Source: Culturomica sp.
Lineage (GTDB): Bacteria; Bacteroidota; Bacteroidia; Bacteroidales; Marinifilaceae
Length of the DNA stretch: 64,000 nt
NCBI GenBank assembly: GCA_031271755.1
Contig: JAISVB010000067.1
Span: 1 to 64,000, forward strand
Direction of reading: 5' to 3'
Shown here: piece after piece, positions 7,792 through 16,356 of the stretch
Layout: every line of letters begins with the position of its first letter
Position numbering within the stretch: position 1 is the first letter of the stretch
The notes under the pieces: model-generated
The model's input: only the letters and a program-made list of their open reading frames with translations
What the model was told of the DNA's origin: nothing
The model's database searches: none
Translations under genes and position numbers: made by a program

Positions 7792-10344
7792 ATGATGAGC
7801 AGAGGAATAGTCCTGTATTGGGTGTTTTTTTTATTGTTGTTTTCCCGGACCATGGCTCAGACGGCTGATTCCGTCCGTGCACCCGAAGTGTATTACTCTG
7901 CCCCGAAGCTCTACGAGATCGGAGGGATCGAGGTGGCCGGAGTATCCGTCGAACAGTACGATCCCCAGACGCTGATCCAGCTTTCCGGCCTGGTGGTCGG
8001 GTCGGAGATCCGGATCCCGGGAGATGCCGTTTCGAAGGGGATCAAGCGTTTGTATGCGAACGGTCTTTTTTCCGATGTCGATATCCGGCTGGACCGGGTG
8101 ACGGATGGGAAAGCGTACCTGACGATCTATTTGCAGGAACGCCAGAAATTATCCCGGATCAATTACACCGGCTTGAAGAAAGCGGAGGAGGGAAAGATCA
8201 AGGAGCGGATCAATCCGCTTCCGGGCGCCCAGGTGACCGATCACATGGTGACCAATCTCCGGCACATTGTCGAGAAGTATTTGAAGGAGAAGGGGTTTTA
8301 CAATACGGATATCAAAGTGATCCGGCGGGATGACCCGGAAAAGGAGAACTTTGTGATCCTCGATGTGCAGGTGGAACGGCACAACAAGATCAAGATCGAC
8401 GAGATTGTATTGACCGGAAACAGCGAGGTAAAGACCGGAGTGTTGAAACGGGCCATGAAGAAGACCCGGGAGAAGAGTCTGGTGAACTTCTTAAAATCTT
8501 CCAAGTATATAGAGGAGAATTACGACAATGATAAGTACGAGATGCTCGAAAAGTACAACGAGAAAGGGTACCGGGATGCGGTGATCCTGTCGGACAGCGT
8601 CGTGCAGATCTCTCCCAAACGGGTGAAAATTTACGTAGATGTGGAGGAGGGGAACCGCTATTATTACAACAACATCAACTGGATCGGGAATACCATTTAT
8701 ACATCGGATCAATTGAATGCCCTGTTGAATATCCGGAAGGGGGATGTTTATAACAAGAAATACTTTTCGGACAGGCTGAACGGGGAGGAGGATGCCGTGG
8801 ATAAGCTCTATGTGAACAACGGGTATCTGTTTTTCCGGGCGATGCCTTTCGAGACGGTGGTCGGGACGGATTCGATCAATGTGGATATCCGGATCGTGGA
8901 AGGGCCCCAGGCCACCATCAACCGGGTGGTCATTACCGGGAATGACCGGACGCACGAGCACGTGGCCCGGCGGGAATTGTATGTGTATCCGGGAGAGTTG
9001 TTCAGCCGGGAGGATGTGATGCGCAGTTTGCGGGAGCTGGCGAACCTGGGTCATTTTGATCCGGAGCAGATCACTCCCGATATCCGGCCTGATCCGGAAG
9101 CGGGAACGGCGGACGTGATCTTTAAGGTGACGGAGAAGGCGAACGACCGGGTGGAACTCTCCGGAGGATGGGGAGCCGGGATGATCATCGGATCGCTGGG
9201 GCTTACCTTTACCAATTTTTCGATCCGGAACATTTTTAACTGGGAGACCTACCGGCCGTTGCCGCAGGGGGACGGGCAGACGCTTAGCCTGAAGGCGCAG
9301 ACCAACGGAAAATATTACACCTCTTTCAGCGCCTCTTTCCGGGAGCCTTGGTTGGGCGGGAAGAAGGCCAATTCGCTGAGTATCTCGACCTATTATTCCC
9401 GGCAAACGGGCTATTCGTCCAGTTACTACAATTCGTACTATGTCGGCAATCAACGGGACATGTACGACGACAGCCAGTTGATGACGACGTTCGGGGTGAG
9501 CGTCGGACTGGGACGCCGGGTGAAGTGGCCGGATGATTTTTTCACCATGTATACAGAGGTTTCTTACCAGCGGTATAACCTGAAGAATTGGCCCTATTAT
9601 ATTTTCAGCAACGGAAAGTCCAACAACCTGTCGTTTGCCCTGCAGATCCAGCGGAGTTCCATCGACAATCCGCTGTATACCCGGAAAGGGAGCGATTTTA
9701 CGGTCGGATTGACCGTTACGCCGCCCTATTCGCTTTTCGACGGATTGGATTACGACCGGAACAACCTCCGGGAGCGGGATCGCTACAACTGGATCGAGTT
9801 CCACAAGTGGAGGTTTAACGGAAAGATGTTCATGCCGCTGGATAAGAAGGAAAAACTGGTGCTGTACGCAGGGGTGCAATACGGCTACCTGGGGTATTAC
9901 AACCGGCACAAGCGTTCGCCTTTCGAGGGATTCGAGATGGGAGGGGACGGTATGTCCGGCTACAGCCTGTACGGCAGGGAGTATGTCGGTTTGAGAGGAT
10001 ACCAGAACGGTTCGCTGACCAATGCCGGTTCCAATTTTATAGCCCCGTCGGCTTCGGATGCCAGTTTGTATTCCAAATGGACGATGGAGATGCGCTATCC
10101 GATCTCGCTGGCGCAGTCGGCCACTATTTACGCGCTGGGTTTTTTGGAAGCGGGAAATTCGTGGTATGATCTGAAAGAGTTTGAGCCGTTCAATCTGTAT
10201 CGTTCCGCCGGCATCGGGTTGCGGGTATTCCTGCCGATGTTCGGTTTGCTGGGGATAGACTGGGGATATGGGTTCGACGAGGTGCCGGGACGTCCCGGCG
10301 CAGCAGGCGGACAGTTCCATTTTGTATTGGGACAGGAGTTTTAA
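7792..10344 (+). CDS. bamA: Outer-membrane protein assembly factor BamA
   Basis: An 850-residue Omp85 protein. A signal peptide ending in MAQ (about residue 23) is followed by five POTRA repeats (about 40-450) and a 16-stranded barrel (about 450-850), whose last residues HFVLGQEF form the typical terminal strand. The segment GFEMGGDGMSGYSLYGREYVGLRGYQNG includes the conserved barrel-lumen RGY-type loop (VGLRGY). The protein inserts beta-barrel proteins into the outer membrane. It sits in the conserved order uppS-bamA-skp-skp-murI, and the two chaperones that deliver its clients follow directly. Confidence 0.95.
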   Translation: MMSRGIVLYWVFFLLLFSRTMAQTADSVRAPEVYYSAPKLYEIGGIEVAGVSVEQYDPQTLIQLSGLVVGSEIRIPGDAVSKGIKRLYANGLFSDVDIRLDRVTDGKAYLTIYLQERQKLSRINYTGLKKAEEGKIKERINPLPGAQVTDHMVTNLRHIVEKYLKEKGFYNTDIKVIRRDDPEKENFVILDVQVERHNKIKIDEIVLTGNSEVKTGVLKRAMKKTREKSLVNFLKSSKYIEENYDNDKYEMLEKYNEKGYRDAVILSDSVVQISPKRVKIYVDVEEGNRYYYNNINWIGNTIYTSDQLNALLNIRKGDVYNKKYFSDRLNGEEDAVDKLYVNNGYLFFRAMPFETVVGTDSINVDIRIVEGPQATINRVVITGNDRTHEHVARRELYVYPGELFSREDVMRSLRELANLGHFDPEQITPDIRPDPEAGTADVIFKVTEKANDRVELSGGWGAGMIIGSLGLTFTNFSIRNIFNWETYRPLPQGDGQTLSLKAQTNGKYYTSFSASFREPWLGGKKANSLSISTYYSRQTGYSSSYYNSYYVGNQRDMYDDSQLMTTFGVSVGLGRRVKWPDDFFTMYTEVSYQRYNLKNWPYYIFSNGKSNNLSFALQIQRSSIDNPLYTRKGSDFTVGLTVTPPYSLFDGLDYDRNNLRERDRYNWIEFHKWRFNGKMFMPLDKKEKLVLYAGVQYGYLGYYNRHKRSPFEGFEMGGDGMSGYSLYGREYVGLRGYQNGSLTNAGSNFIAPSASDASLYSKWTMEMRYPISLAQSATIYALGFLEAGNSWYDLKEFEPFNLYRSAGIGLRVFLPMFGLLGIDWGYGFDEVPGRPGAAGGQFHFVLGQEF

Positions 10345-10362
10345 TAAAAAAGAAGTGTCGCT

Positions 10363-10908
10363 ATGGCCGGATGGAGAACAGGGATTATTTTCGTACTTTT
10401 GTGTATAACGGCTGGCTTTGTTCAGGGACAATCCCGGTATGCCTTTGTGAATATGGAGTTTATCCTGGAACACATCCCGGAGTATGCGAAAGCCCGGACG
10501 GAATTGGACGAATATTCGAAAAAATTACAAACGGCTGTGGATGAATTGTATTTGGAGATCGGTGAGTTACAAAGCAAATACAATTCGGAGAAGGTGTTTT
10601 TGACACCCAACCTGAGGGAGCAGCGGGAGAAAGAGATTGCCGGAAAGGAAAATAAGGCACGGTTATTGCAACAACAGTATTTCGGACCGGAGGGGCTGCT
10701 GTTCCAGAAACGGGAAGAGTTGATAAAACCGATCCAGGAAGAGGTATTGGAGGTGATTCAGGATGTGGCGAAGGAGGGAAATTTCGGGTATATCGTGGAT
10801 GTTTCGGCGGACAATTCGACGGTCTATTACGACCCGAAGCTGGACAGGAGTAAAAATGTATTGAGAAAGTTGGGCTACTCGACTGCGGATGCAGTGGATG
10901 CGGAGTAG
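10363..10908 (+). CDS. OmpH/Skp family periplasmic chaperone, first copy
   Basis: A 181-residue protein with a signal peptide ending in VQG (about residue 22), then RYAFVNMEFILEHIPEY and a long charged coiled-coil (about 40-130), and a closing beta segment. This is the Skp trimer layout, with helical arms that hold unfolded barrel proteins on their way to BamA. It lies 18 bases after bamA and 45 bases before a second copy. The two copies have clearly diverged, so separate clients or a mixed trimer are possible. This one lacks a DxxxI start motif identical to the second copy. Confidence 0.88.
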   Translation: MAGWRTGIIFVLLCITAGFVQGQSRYAFVNMEFILEHIPEYAKARTELDEYSKKLQTAVDELYLEIGELQSKYNSEKVFLTPNLREQREKEIAGKENKARLLQQQYFGPEGLLFQKREELIKPIQEEVLEVIQDVAKEGNFGYIVDVSADNSTVYYDPKLDRSKNVLRKLGYSTADAVDAE

Positions 10909-10953
10909 GGAGTGGCCGGACGAACAATAGAATATCAATTAAAATCGAATAGT

Positions 10954-11472
10954 ATGAAAATTTCAATGAAATGGTTGTTGTTGGCGGTTTTTTTCGTTGC
11001 GGCAACAAGTGTATCGGCGCAAAGTCCTGTTAAATTAGGGCATATCGAGTCTTCAAAACTGATGCAGGCGATGCCGGAGTTGGCAGAGGTGCAGAAAACG
11101 CTTCAGGCGAAGCAGGAGGAGATGCAGAAGGAGAGTACCAACCTGCGGGATCAGTATTCGAAGCTGGTAGCGGATTACAGCCAGAACTCCAAGAATTATT
11201 CCGATATTGTCCGTGCATCCAAGGAACAGGAGATCCAGCAACTCGGAGAGCGTATCGGACAGTTTGAAGATTTGGCGAGGCAGGAGTTTGAGAGGGTGCA
11301 GCAAGAGCTGGTCCAGCCGGTGATGGAAAAAGCTACCCAGGCCATCAAGGATGTGGCAAAGGAGCACGGTTTTTCATACGTTTTTGATATGAGCGGCGGT
11401 TCGATCCTCTATGCGGCGGAAAATACGGAAGATATTCTGCCTTTGGTGATGAAGAAACTGAATATTCAATAA
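10954..11472 (+). CDS. OmpH/Skp family periplasmic chaperone, second copy
   Basis: A 172-residue protein starting at ATG 10954. An in-frame GTG upstream at 10912 would add 14 residues ahead of a clear signal peptide (MKISMKWLLLAVFFVAATSVSAQ), so it was not used. The mature part begins VKLGHIESSKLMQAMPE and runs into a coiled-coil rich in Q, E and K (about residues 45-125), followed by DVAKEHGFSYVFD, the usual Skp head motif. The role is chaperoning of outer-membrane proteins together with the preceding copy and BamA. murI follows after 11 bases. Confidence 0.9.
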   Translation: MKISMKWLLLAVFFVAATSVSAQSPVKLGHIESSKLMQAMPELAEVQKTLQAKQEEMQKESTNLRDQYSKLVADYSQNSKNYSDIVRASKEQEIQQLGERIGQFEDLARQEFERVQQELVQPVMEKATQAIKDVAKEHGFSYVFDMSGGSILYAAENTEDILPLVMKKLNIQ

Positions 11473-11483
11473 GTTACACGGCC

Positions 11484-12305
11484 GTGTTTCCCATCGGTGT
11501 TTTTGACTCCGGTTACGGCGGCCTTACGGTTCTGAAGGAATTTGTCCGGGTGTTGCCTGAGTATGATTTTGTCTACTTGGGCGATAATGCCCGGACTCCT
11601 TATGGAACCCGTTCTTTTGATGTGGTGTACCGCTATACGAAGGAGGCGGTACACGCTCTTTTCGAGCTGGGATGCCCGTTGGTGATCCTGGCGTGCAATA
11701 CGGCTTCGGCAAAGGCTTTGCGGAGCATCCAGCAACGGGATCTTCCCTTGTCGGATCCCGGAAGGCGGGTGTTGGGGGTGATACGCCCCAGCGTGGAGGC
11801 GATCGGGAAGCTTTCGGCAAACCGGCATGTCGGGATCCTGGCTACGGCCGGAACGGTGGCTTCCGGTTCCTATCCGTTGGAAATAGAAAAACTGTACGGT
11901 CTCGGGAATTACACCGTCACCCAGGTAGCTTGCCCGCTTTGGGTGCCTTTGGTGGAGAGCAATGAGTTGACCGGGCCGGGGGTGGAGTATTTTGTCCGGA
12001 AATACGTGGACGGGCTTTTTGAGCAGGATCCGCAGATCGATACGGTGATCCTGGGATGTACCCACTATCCGTTGCTGGCGCCGCAGATCGCCAGGTTTCT
12101 GCCTGTCGGGGTGCAGTTGGTGGAGCAGGGGGCTATTGTGGCCGGCAGCCTGAAGGAGTACCTCTCCCGCCACGCGGAGATGGATGCTGTGCTGGGCAAG
12201 AGCGGCCGGCATACTTTTCTGACAACCGAAAATGCCGGGCAATTCGCCCAAATGGCCTCTCTTTTTATGGATGCTCCGGTTTCTGTCCGGCAAATCTCTT
12301 TGTAA
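11484..12305 (+). CDS. murI: Glutamate racemase
   Basis: A 273-residue cytoplasmic enzyme that interconverts L- and D-glutamate for peptidoglycan. The N-terminal motif IGVFDSGYGGLTVL carries the Asp/Ser pocket. The two catalytic cysteines sit in ACNTASA (about residue 72) and GCTHYP (about residue 193). The start is a GTG at 11484, chosen because the conserved N-terminus begins four residues later and no ATG is available. It is the last gene of the uppS-bamA-skp-skp-murI row. Confidence 0.93.
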   Translation: MFPIGVFDSGYGGLTVLKEFVRVLPEYDFVYLGDNARTPYGTRSFDVVYRYTKEAVHALFELGCPLVILACNTASAKALRSIQQRDLPLSDPGRRVLGVIRPSVEAIGKLSANRHVGILATAGTVASGSYPLEIEKLYGLGNYTVTQVACPLWVPLVESNELTGPGVEYFVRKYVDGLFEQDPQIDTVILGCTHYPLLAPQIARFLPVGVQLVEQGAIVAGSLKEYLSRHAEMDAVLGKSGRHTFLTTENAGQFAQMASLFMDAPVSVRQISL

Positions 12306-12317
12306 TTGTTTTTTCCG

Positions 12318-12325
12318 TACATTTG
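12318..12325 (+). promoter_or_regulatory. -7 box upstream of relA/spoT
   Basis: TACATTTG matches TAnnTTTG and lies 54 bases before the chosen relA/spoT start. A TTTG at 12299-12302 is only 15 bases upstream, shorter than the usual 19-21, so this is a weak call. Confidence 0.3.
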
Positions 12326-12378
12326 TGTATTGGTTTTATCGCGCGAAGATTCGTGCGAGGGCTGCAATTTTGACGAAA

Positions 12379-14577
12379 ATGACAGAAGAGGAATCGGTAC
12401 AGAGTGCATTTGACGAGTTGATGAGCGTGTTGCGGCCGGGGACTACAGAGGAGAACCGGCAGTTGATCGTGCGCGCTTTTGAGTTTGCTAAGGAGGCTCA
12501 CAAAGGTACCATCCGGCGGTCGGGCGAGCCCTATATTTTGCATCCGATCGCCGTCGCCCGGATCGCCGCGAAGGAGATCGGGCTGGGAACGAAGTCCGTG
12601 ATCGCGGCTCTGTTGCACGATGTGGTGGAGGATACGGATTACACGGTGGAGGACATCGCCAATCTTTACGGACCAAAGATCGCCTCTTTGGTGGACGGCC
12701 TGACCAAGATCGGGGAGGTGATGGGGGCGGACACCAGCCGGCAGGCGGAAAGTTTCCGGAAGATGCTCCTGACCCTGGCGGATGATGTCCGGGTGATCCT
12801 GATCAAGATAGCCGACCGCCTGCACAACATGCGGACGCTCGCTTCGATGTCGCTGCACAAGCAGGTGAAGATTGCCGGGGAAACGCTCTATATTTATGCT
12901 CCGCTGGCGAACCGGCTGGGCTTGCATGCCATCAAGACGGAGCTGGAGGATCTGAGCTTGAAATACGAACACCCGGACGAATACCAGGTGATCCACGAAA
13001 AGATAACGACGTACAGCCGGGAGTATTCCGATCTGTTGGAACGTTTTGTCGGCCCGATCCGGGAGAATCTGGATGCAAACGGCTATGTCTATACGATGAC
13101 GGCCCGCACCAAGAGTGTCTATTCGGTCTGGATGAAGATGCAGAAGCAGAATGTGACGATTGACGGGATCTATGATTTGCTGGCGGTGCGGATTGTGTTC
13201 GATCCGAAACCGGAGCAACCCGAAAAGTGGCAATGCTGGAATATCTATTCGCTGATCACAGACCTGTACCGGCCGAAACCGGAGCGGATCCGGGACTGGA
13301 TCAGCACTCCCAAGGCGAACGGGTATGAGGCGCTGCACCTGACGGTGATGGGGCCTGCCGGACAGTGGTTCGAGGTGCAGATCCGTTCCAAGCGGATGGA
13401 CGAGATCGCGGAGCGGGGATTGGCTGCCCATTGGAAGTACAAGGGAGAAGGCGCAGGAGGAAGCCAGGAGTTGGACAGGTGGTTGGACGGTGTGAAGGAG
13501 GCGCTGGCCAATCAGGAGAGCGGCGCTCTGGAGTTTTTGGACGAGTTTAAACTGAATCTGTTCGACAAGGAGATCCGGGTGTTTACGCCCAAAGGGCACA
13601 TGAAGACGTTGCCCAAAGAGTCCTCTGTGCTGGATTTTGCGTACGAGATACATACGGAGATCGGGAATACCTGTATCGGCGGGAAGGTGAATCACAAATT
13701 GGTTCCGATGAGCCACCGGTTGAAAAGCGGGGATCAGGTGGAGGTGTTGACCAGCGATAAGCAGACGCCTCAAAAGGAGTGGCTGGAATGGGTGGTGACC
13801 GCTAAAGCGAAGTCGCACATTCAGGATGTTTTCCGGAAAGATTACAAGGAGGCGCTCCGGGAGGGGATCGAGATTTTCGAGGGGATTGTCCGGGAGTTGA
13901 AATTGCCTCCGAATTCCGAACCGCTTCGGAAGGTATTGGAGCACTTCCGGTGGACCAACAAGGATGATCTGTATGCGGCTCTGGGCCGGAAAAATCTGAG
14001 CCGGGAGGAGGTGATCCGGGAGTTGAAGAAGCGGCAGGAGAATAAGTTTATGAAGTTCTGGACGCTCCGGTTTTTGTGGAACGACAACAAGGATACGAAA
14101 AAAGGTAAAGGGGAGAGGCCGCCGGCAGACGAAGCGGAGGCGGAAGCCGCCGGGGCTGAGATCGTGGTGGCTCCCTGTTGCAATCCCATTCCGGGAGACG
14201 ATGTGGTCGGGATCAGTATGGGCGGAAAAGTGACGGTGCACAAGCGGAAATGTCCCGAAGCGATCCGTTTGATGTCCAGTTACGGGGATAAGATCGTGCC
14301 GGTGGAGTGGGTGAAGGAGCAGGTGATCTCTTTTCCCGCTACGTTGCGGATGTCCGGCATTGACCGGGTCGGGATGGTCAGCGATGTAACGACGGTGATT
14401 TCCAAAGAGAACGGAGTGAATATGCGGACGGTGCATTTTGAAACGAAAGCGGGGGTTTGGGAGGGCTCCGTACAGGTCTATGTGCGGAATACCGGCGACT
14501 TGAACCGGTTGATGGAGAATATCCGGGCATTGCCCGGTGTCAGGGAGGTGGTTCGGTTGGAAACGGCTGACAGTTAG
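12379..14577 (+). CDS. Bifunctional (p)ppGpp synthetase/hydrolase, RelA/SpoT family
   Basis: A 732-residue protein that makes and degrades the alarmone (p)ppGpp. In order: HD hydrolase domain with HDVVEDT (about residue 79) and IKIADRLHNMRTL, synthetase domain with YEALHLTV and the RTKSVYS region, TGS domain (EIRVFTPKGHMKTLP), and a C-terminal ACT domain from about residue 655. The intact HD motif suggests both activities. The frame is open further upstream into murI, but the ATG at 12379 (MTEEESVQSAF) lies just after a -7 box and gives the usual family length. The stop codon directly abuts the ATG of the Fur-family gene, so the two are probably co-transcribed. Confidence 0.93.
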   Translation: MTEEESVQSAFDELMSVLRPGTTEENRQLIVRAFEFAKEAHKGTIRRSGEPYILHPIAVARIAAKEIGLGTKSVIAALLHDVVEDTDYTVEDIANLYGPKIASLVDGLTKIGEVMGADTSRQAESFRKMLLTLADDVRVILIKIADRLHNMRTLASMSLHKQVKIAGETLYIYAPLANRLGLHAIKTELEDLSLKYEHPDEYQVIHEKITTYSREYSDLLERFVGPIRENLDANGYVYTMTARTKSVYSVWMKMQKQNVTIDGIYDLLAVRIVFDPKPEQPEKWQCWNIYSLITDLYRPKPERIRDWISTPKANGYEALHLTVMGPAGQWFEVQIRSKRMDEIAERGLAAHWKYKGEGAGGSQELDRWLDGVKEALANQESGALEFLDEFKLNLFDKEIRVFTPKGHMKTLPKESSVLDFAYEIHTEIGNTCIGGKVNHKLVPMSHRLKSGDQVEVLTSDKQTPQKEWLEWVVTAKAKSHIQDVFRKDYKEALREGIEIFEGIVRELKLPPNSEPLRKVLEHFRWTNKDDLYAALGRKNLSREEVIRELKKRQENKFMKFWTLRFLWNDNKDTKKGKGERPPADEAEAEAAGAEIVVAPCCNPIPGDDVVGISMGGKVTVHKRKCPEAIRLMSSYGDKIVPVEWVKEQVISFPATLRMSGIDRVGMVSDVTTVISKENGVNMRTVHFETKAGVWEGSVQVYVRNTGDLNRLMENIRALPGVREVVRLETADS

Positions 14578-15045
14578 ATGGAAAAGAGTTTAAAAGCGGC
14601 CAAAGAGTTGTTTACCGGTTACCTGTGCGGTCACAACTTGCGAAGGACTGCGGAACGCTATGCCGTACTGGAGGAGGTGTATGCCTGCGGAGGGCACGTG
14701 GAGGCGGAAACGCTTTTTCAGGAGTTGAATAAAAGGTACCGGGTAAGCCGGGCGACAGTGTATAATACGCTGGAATTGTTGCTGGAGTGCGGGGTGATCC
14801 TCCGTCACCGGCTCGAAACAGGGCCGGCTCAGTATGAGAGGGCCTGTCATGTGCAGTCGCACGGACATTTGGTGTGTACGGTCTGCGGAAAGGTAGAGGA
14901 GTTCACGGACAACCGCCTGAACGATCTGGCCGCCGATGCGGGAGAGGCGTTTCGGTTTGCGGTGGAACACCGGAATCTGTATCTGTACGGGAAGTGTAAA
15001 CGTTGTCAATTAAAATCCGCCCCAACGGGTAAGAAATCTGTTTAA
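14578..15045 (+). CDS. Fur family transcriptional regulator
   Basis: A 155-residue metal-dependent repressor. The winged-helix recognition helix is at SRATVYNTLELLLECG (about residues 57-72). Two CxxC pairs, CTVC (about residue 100) and CKRC (near 140), form the structural zinc site, with HGHLVC as the HxH-containing metal-sensing loop. Whether it senses iron, zinc or peroxide cannot be told from sequence. It starts on the base after the relA/spoT stop codon, which suggests translational coupling. Confidence 0.9.
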   Translation: MEKSLKAAKELFTGYLCGHNLRRTAERYAVLEEVYACGGHVEAETLFQELNKRYRVSRATVYNTLELLLECGVILRHRLETGPAQYERACHVQSHGHLVCTVCGKVEEFTDNRLNDLAADAGEAFRFAVEHRNLYLYGKCKRCQLKSAPTGKKSV

Positions 15046-15050
15046 AATAG

Positions 15051-15058
15051 TAATTTTG
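15051..15058 (+). promoter_or_regulatory. -7 box upstream of purA
   Basis: TAATTTTG fits TAnnTTTG and lies 26 bases before the purA ATG. No good TTTG box is seen at the right distance, so confidence is low. Confidence 0.3.
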
Positions 15059-15084
15059 TCTGTTTGTTTTGAAAAAATAAGAAT

Positions 15085-16350
15085 ATGAAGGTCGATGTGT
15101 TACTTGGATTGCAATGGGGGGATGAAGGCAAGGGAAAAGTGGTGGATGTCCTGACGCCGGGATATGATCTGGTTACCCGTTTTCAGGGTGGCCCGAATGC
15201 GGGGCATACGCTGGAATTCAACGGGGAGAAGTATGTACTCCGGTCTATTCCTTCCGGTATTTTCCAGGGAGGAAAAATGAATATCATCGGGAACGGAGTG
15301 GTGTTGGATCCGCTGCTTTTTAAACAGGAGGCAGAGAGTTTACTGGCGAGCGGATACGATATCCGCCCCCGGCTCTGCATTTCCAGAAAGGCGCATCTGA
15401 TCCTGCCTACGCACCGGATGCTGGATGCCGCGAACGAGGCGGCGAAGGGAGAGGGGAAGATCGGCACGACGGGAAAGGGGATCGGCCCTACCTATACGGA
15501 TAAGGTGAGCCGGAACGGTTTGCGGGTGGGGGATATCCTGACGAATTTTGAGGAGCGTTACCGGGCGGCGAAGGCCCGGCACGAAGCGCTGCTGAAAGCA
15601 TTGAATTATACGTACGATGTGACGGAGCTGGAGAAGGAGTGGATGGAGGCGGTGGAGTATCTGAAGCAGTTCCGGTTGATCAACAGCGAATATGCCATCA
15701 ACGGCTATTTGACGGAAGGCAAACGGGTGTTGGCGGAAGGGGCGCAGGGCACGATGCTGGATGTGGATTTCGGTTCCTATCCTTTTGTGACCTCTTCTAC
15801 GACGACCTGCGCCGGGGCCTGTACGGGACTGGGCGTGGCCCCGAACCGGATCGGAGAGGTGTTCGGGATTTTCAAGGCGTATTGCACCCGGGTGGGAAGC
15901 GGCCCTTTCCCGACGGAGTTGTTCGATGAAACAGGCAAGTTGATGTCCGAACGGGGGCACGAGTTCGGTTCGGTGACCGGACGGGCAAGGCGTTGCGGCT
16001 GGTTGGACCTGGTGGGATTGAAGTATGCGGTGATGATCAACGGTGTGACGCAGTTGATCATGATGAAGAGCGATGTGCTGGATACGCTGGAAACGATCCG
16101 GGTGTGTACGGAGTACCGGATCGACGGAGAGCTGACCGGGGAGTTCCCCTATGAATCGACCGCTGCCATTGAACCGGTGTACGAAGAGTTCCCGGGCTGG
16201 ATGACCGATATGACCGGCATGACCTCGGAGAACGAATTTCCGGAGGAGTACAATGCCTATCTCTCTTTCATCGAGGAGTATACCGGCGTTCCGATCAAGA
16301 TCGTTTCTGTCGGTCCCGACCGGGAGCAGACCATCGTGCGGGAAGAGTAA
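15085..16350 (+). CDS. purA: Adenylosuccinate synthetase
   Basis: A 421-residue cytoplasmic enzyme that joins IMP and aspartate using GTP, the first step from IMP to AMP. The N-terminal P-loop GLQWGDEGKGKVVD (about residues 8-21), FQGGPNAGHT, GTTGKGIGPTYTDK and the C-terminal GPDREQTI are all present. Length matches the family. It runs convergent with metG, and the two stop codons are only 6 bases apart, with no separate terminator visible between them. Confidence 0.96.
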   Translation: MKVDVLLGLQWGDEGKGKVVDVLTPGYDLVTRFQGGPNAGHTLEFNGEKYVLRSIPSGIFQGGKMNIIGNGVVLDPLLFKQEAESLLASGYDIRPRLCISRKAHLILPTHRMLDAANEAAKGEGKIGTTGKGIGPTYTDKVSRNGLRVGDILTNFEERYRAAKARHEALLKALNYTYDVTELEKEWMEAVEYLKQFRLINSEYAINGYLTEGKRVLAEGAQGTMLDVDFGSYPFVTSSTTTCAGACTGLGVAPNRIGEVFGIFKAYCTRVGSGPFPTELFDETGKLMSERGHEFGSVTGRARRCGWLDLVGLKYAVMINGVTQLIMMKSDVLDTLETIRVCTEYRIDGELTGEFPYESTAAIEPVYEEFPGWMTDMTGMTSENEFPEEYNAYLSFIEEYTGVPIKIVSVGPDREQTIVREE

Positions 16351-16356
16351 CCCCCG

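Noticed and set aside
10912-10953. Upstream GTG start for the second Skp gene
   Set aside because: It would add 14 residues before an obvious signal peptide; ATG 10954 is the better start.
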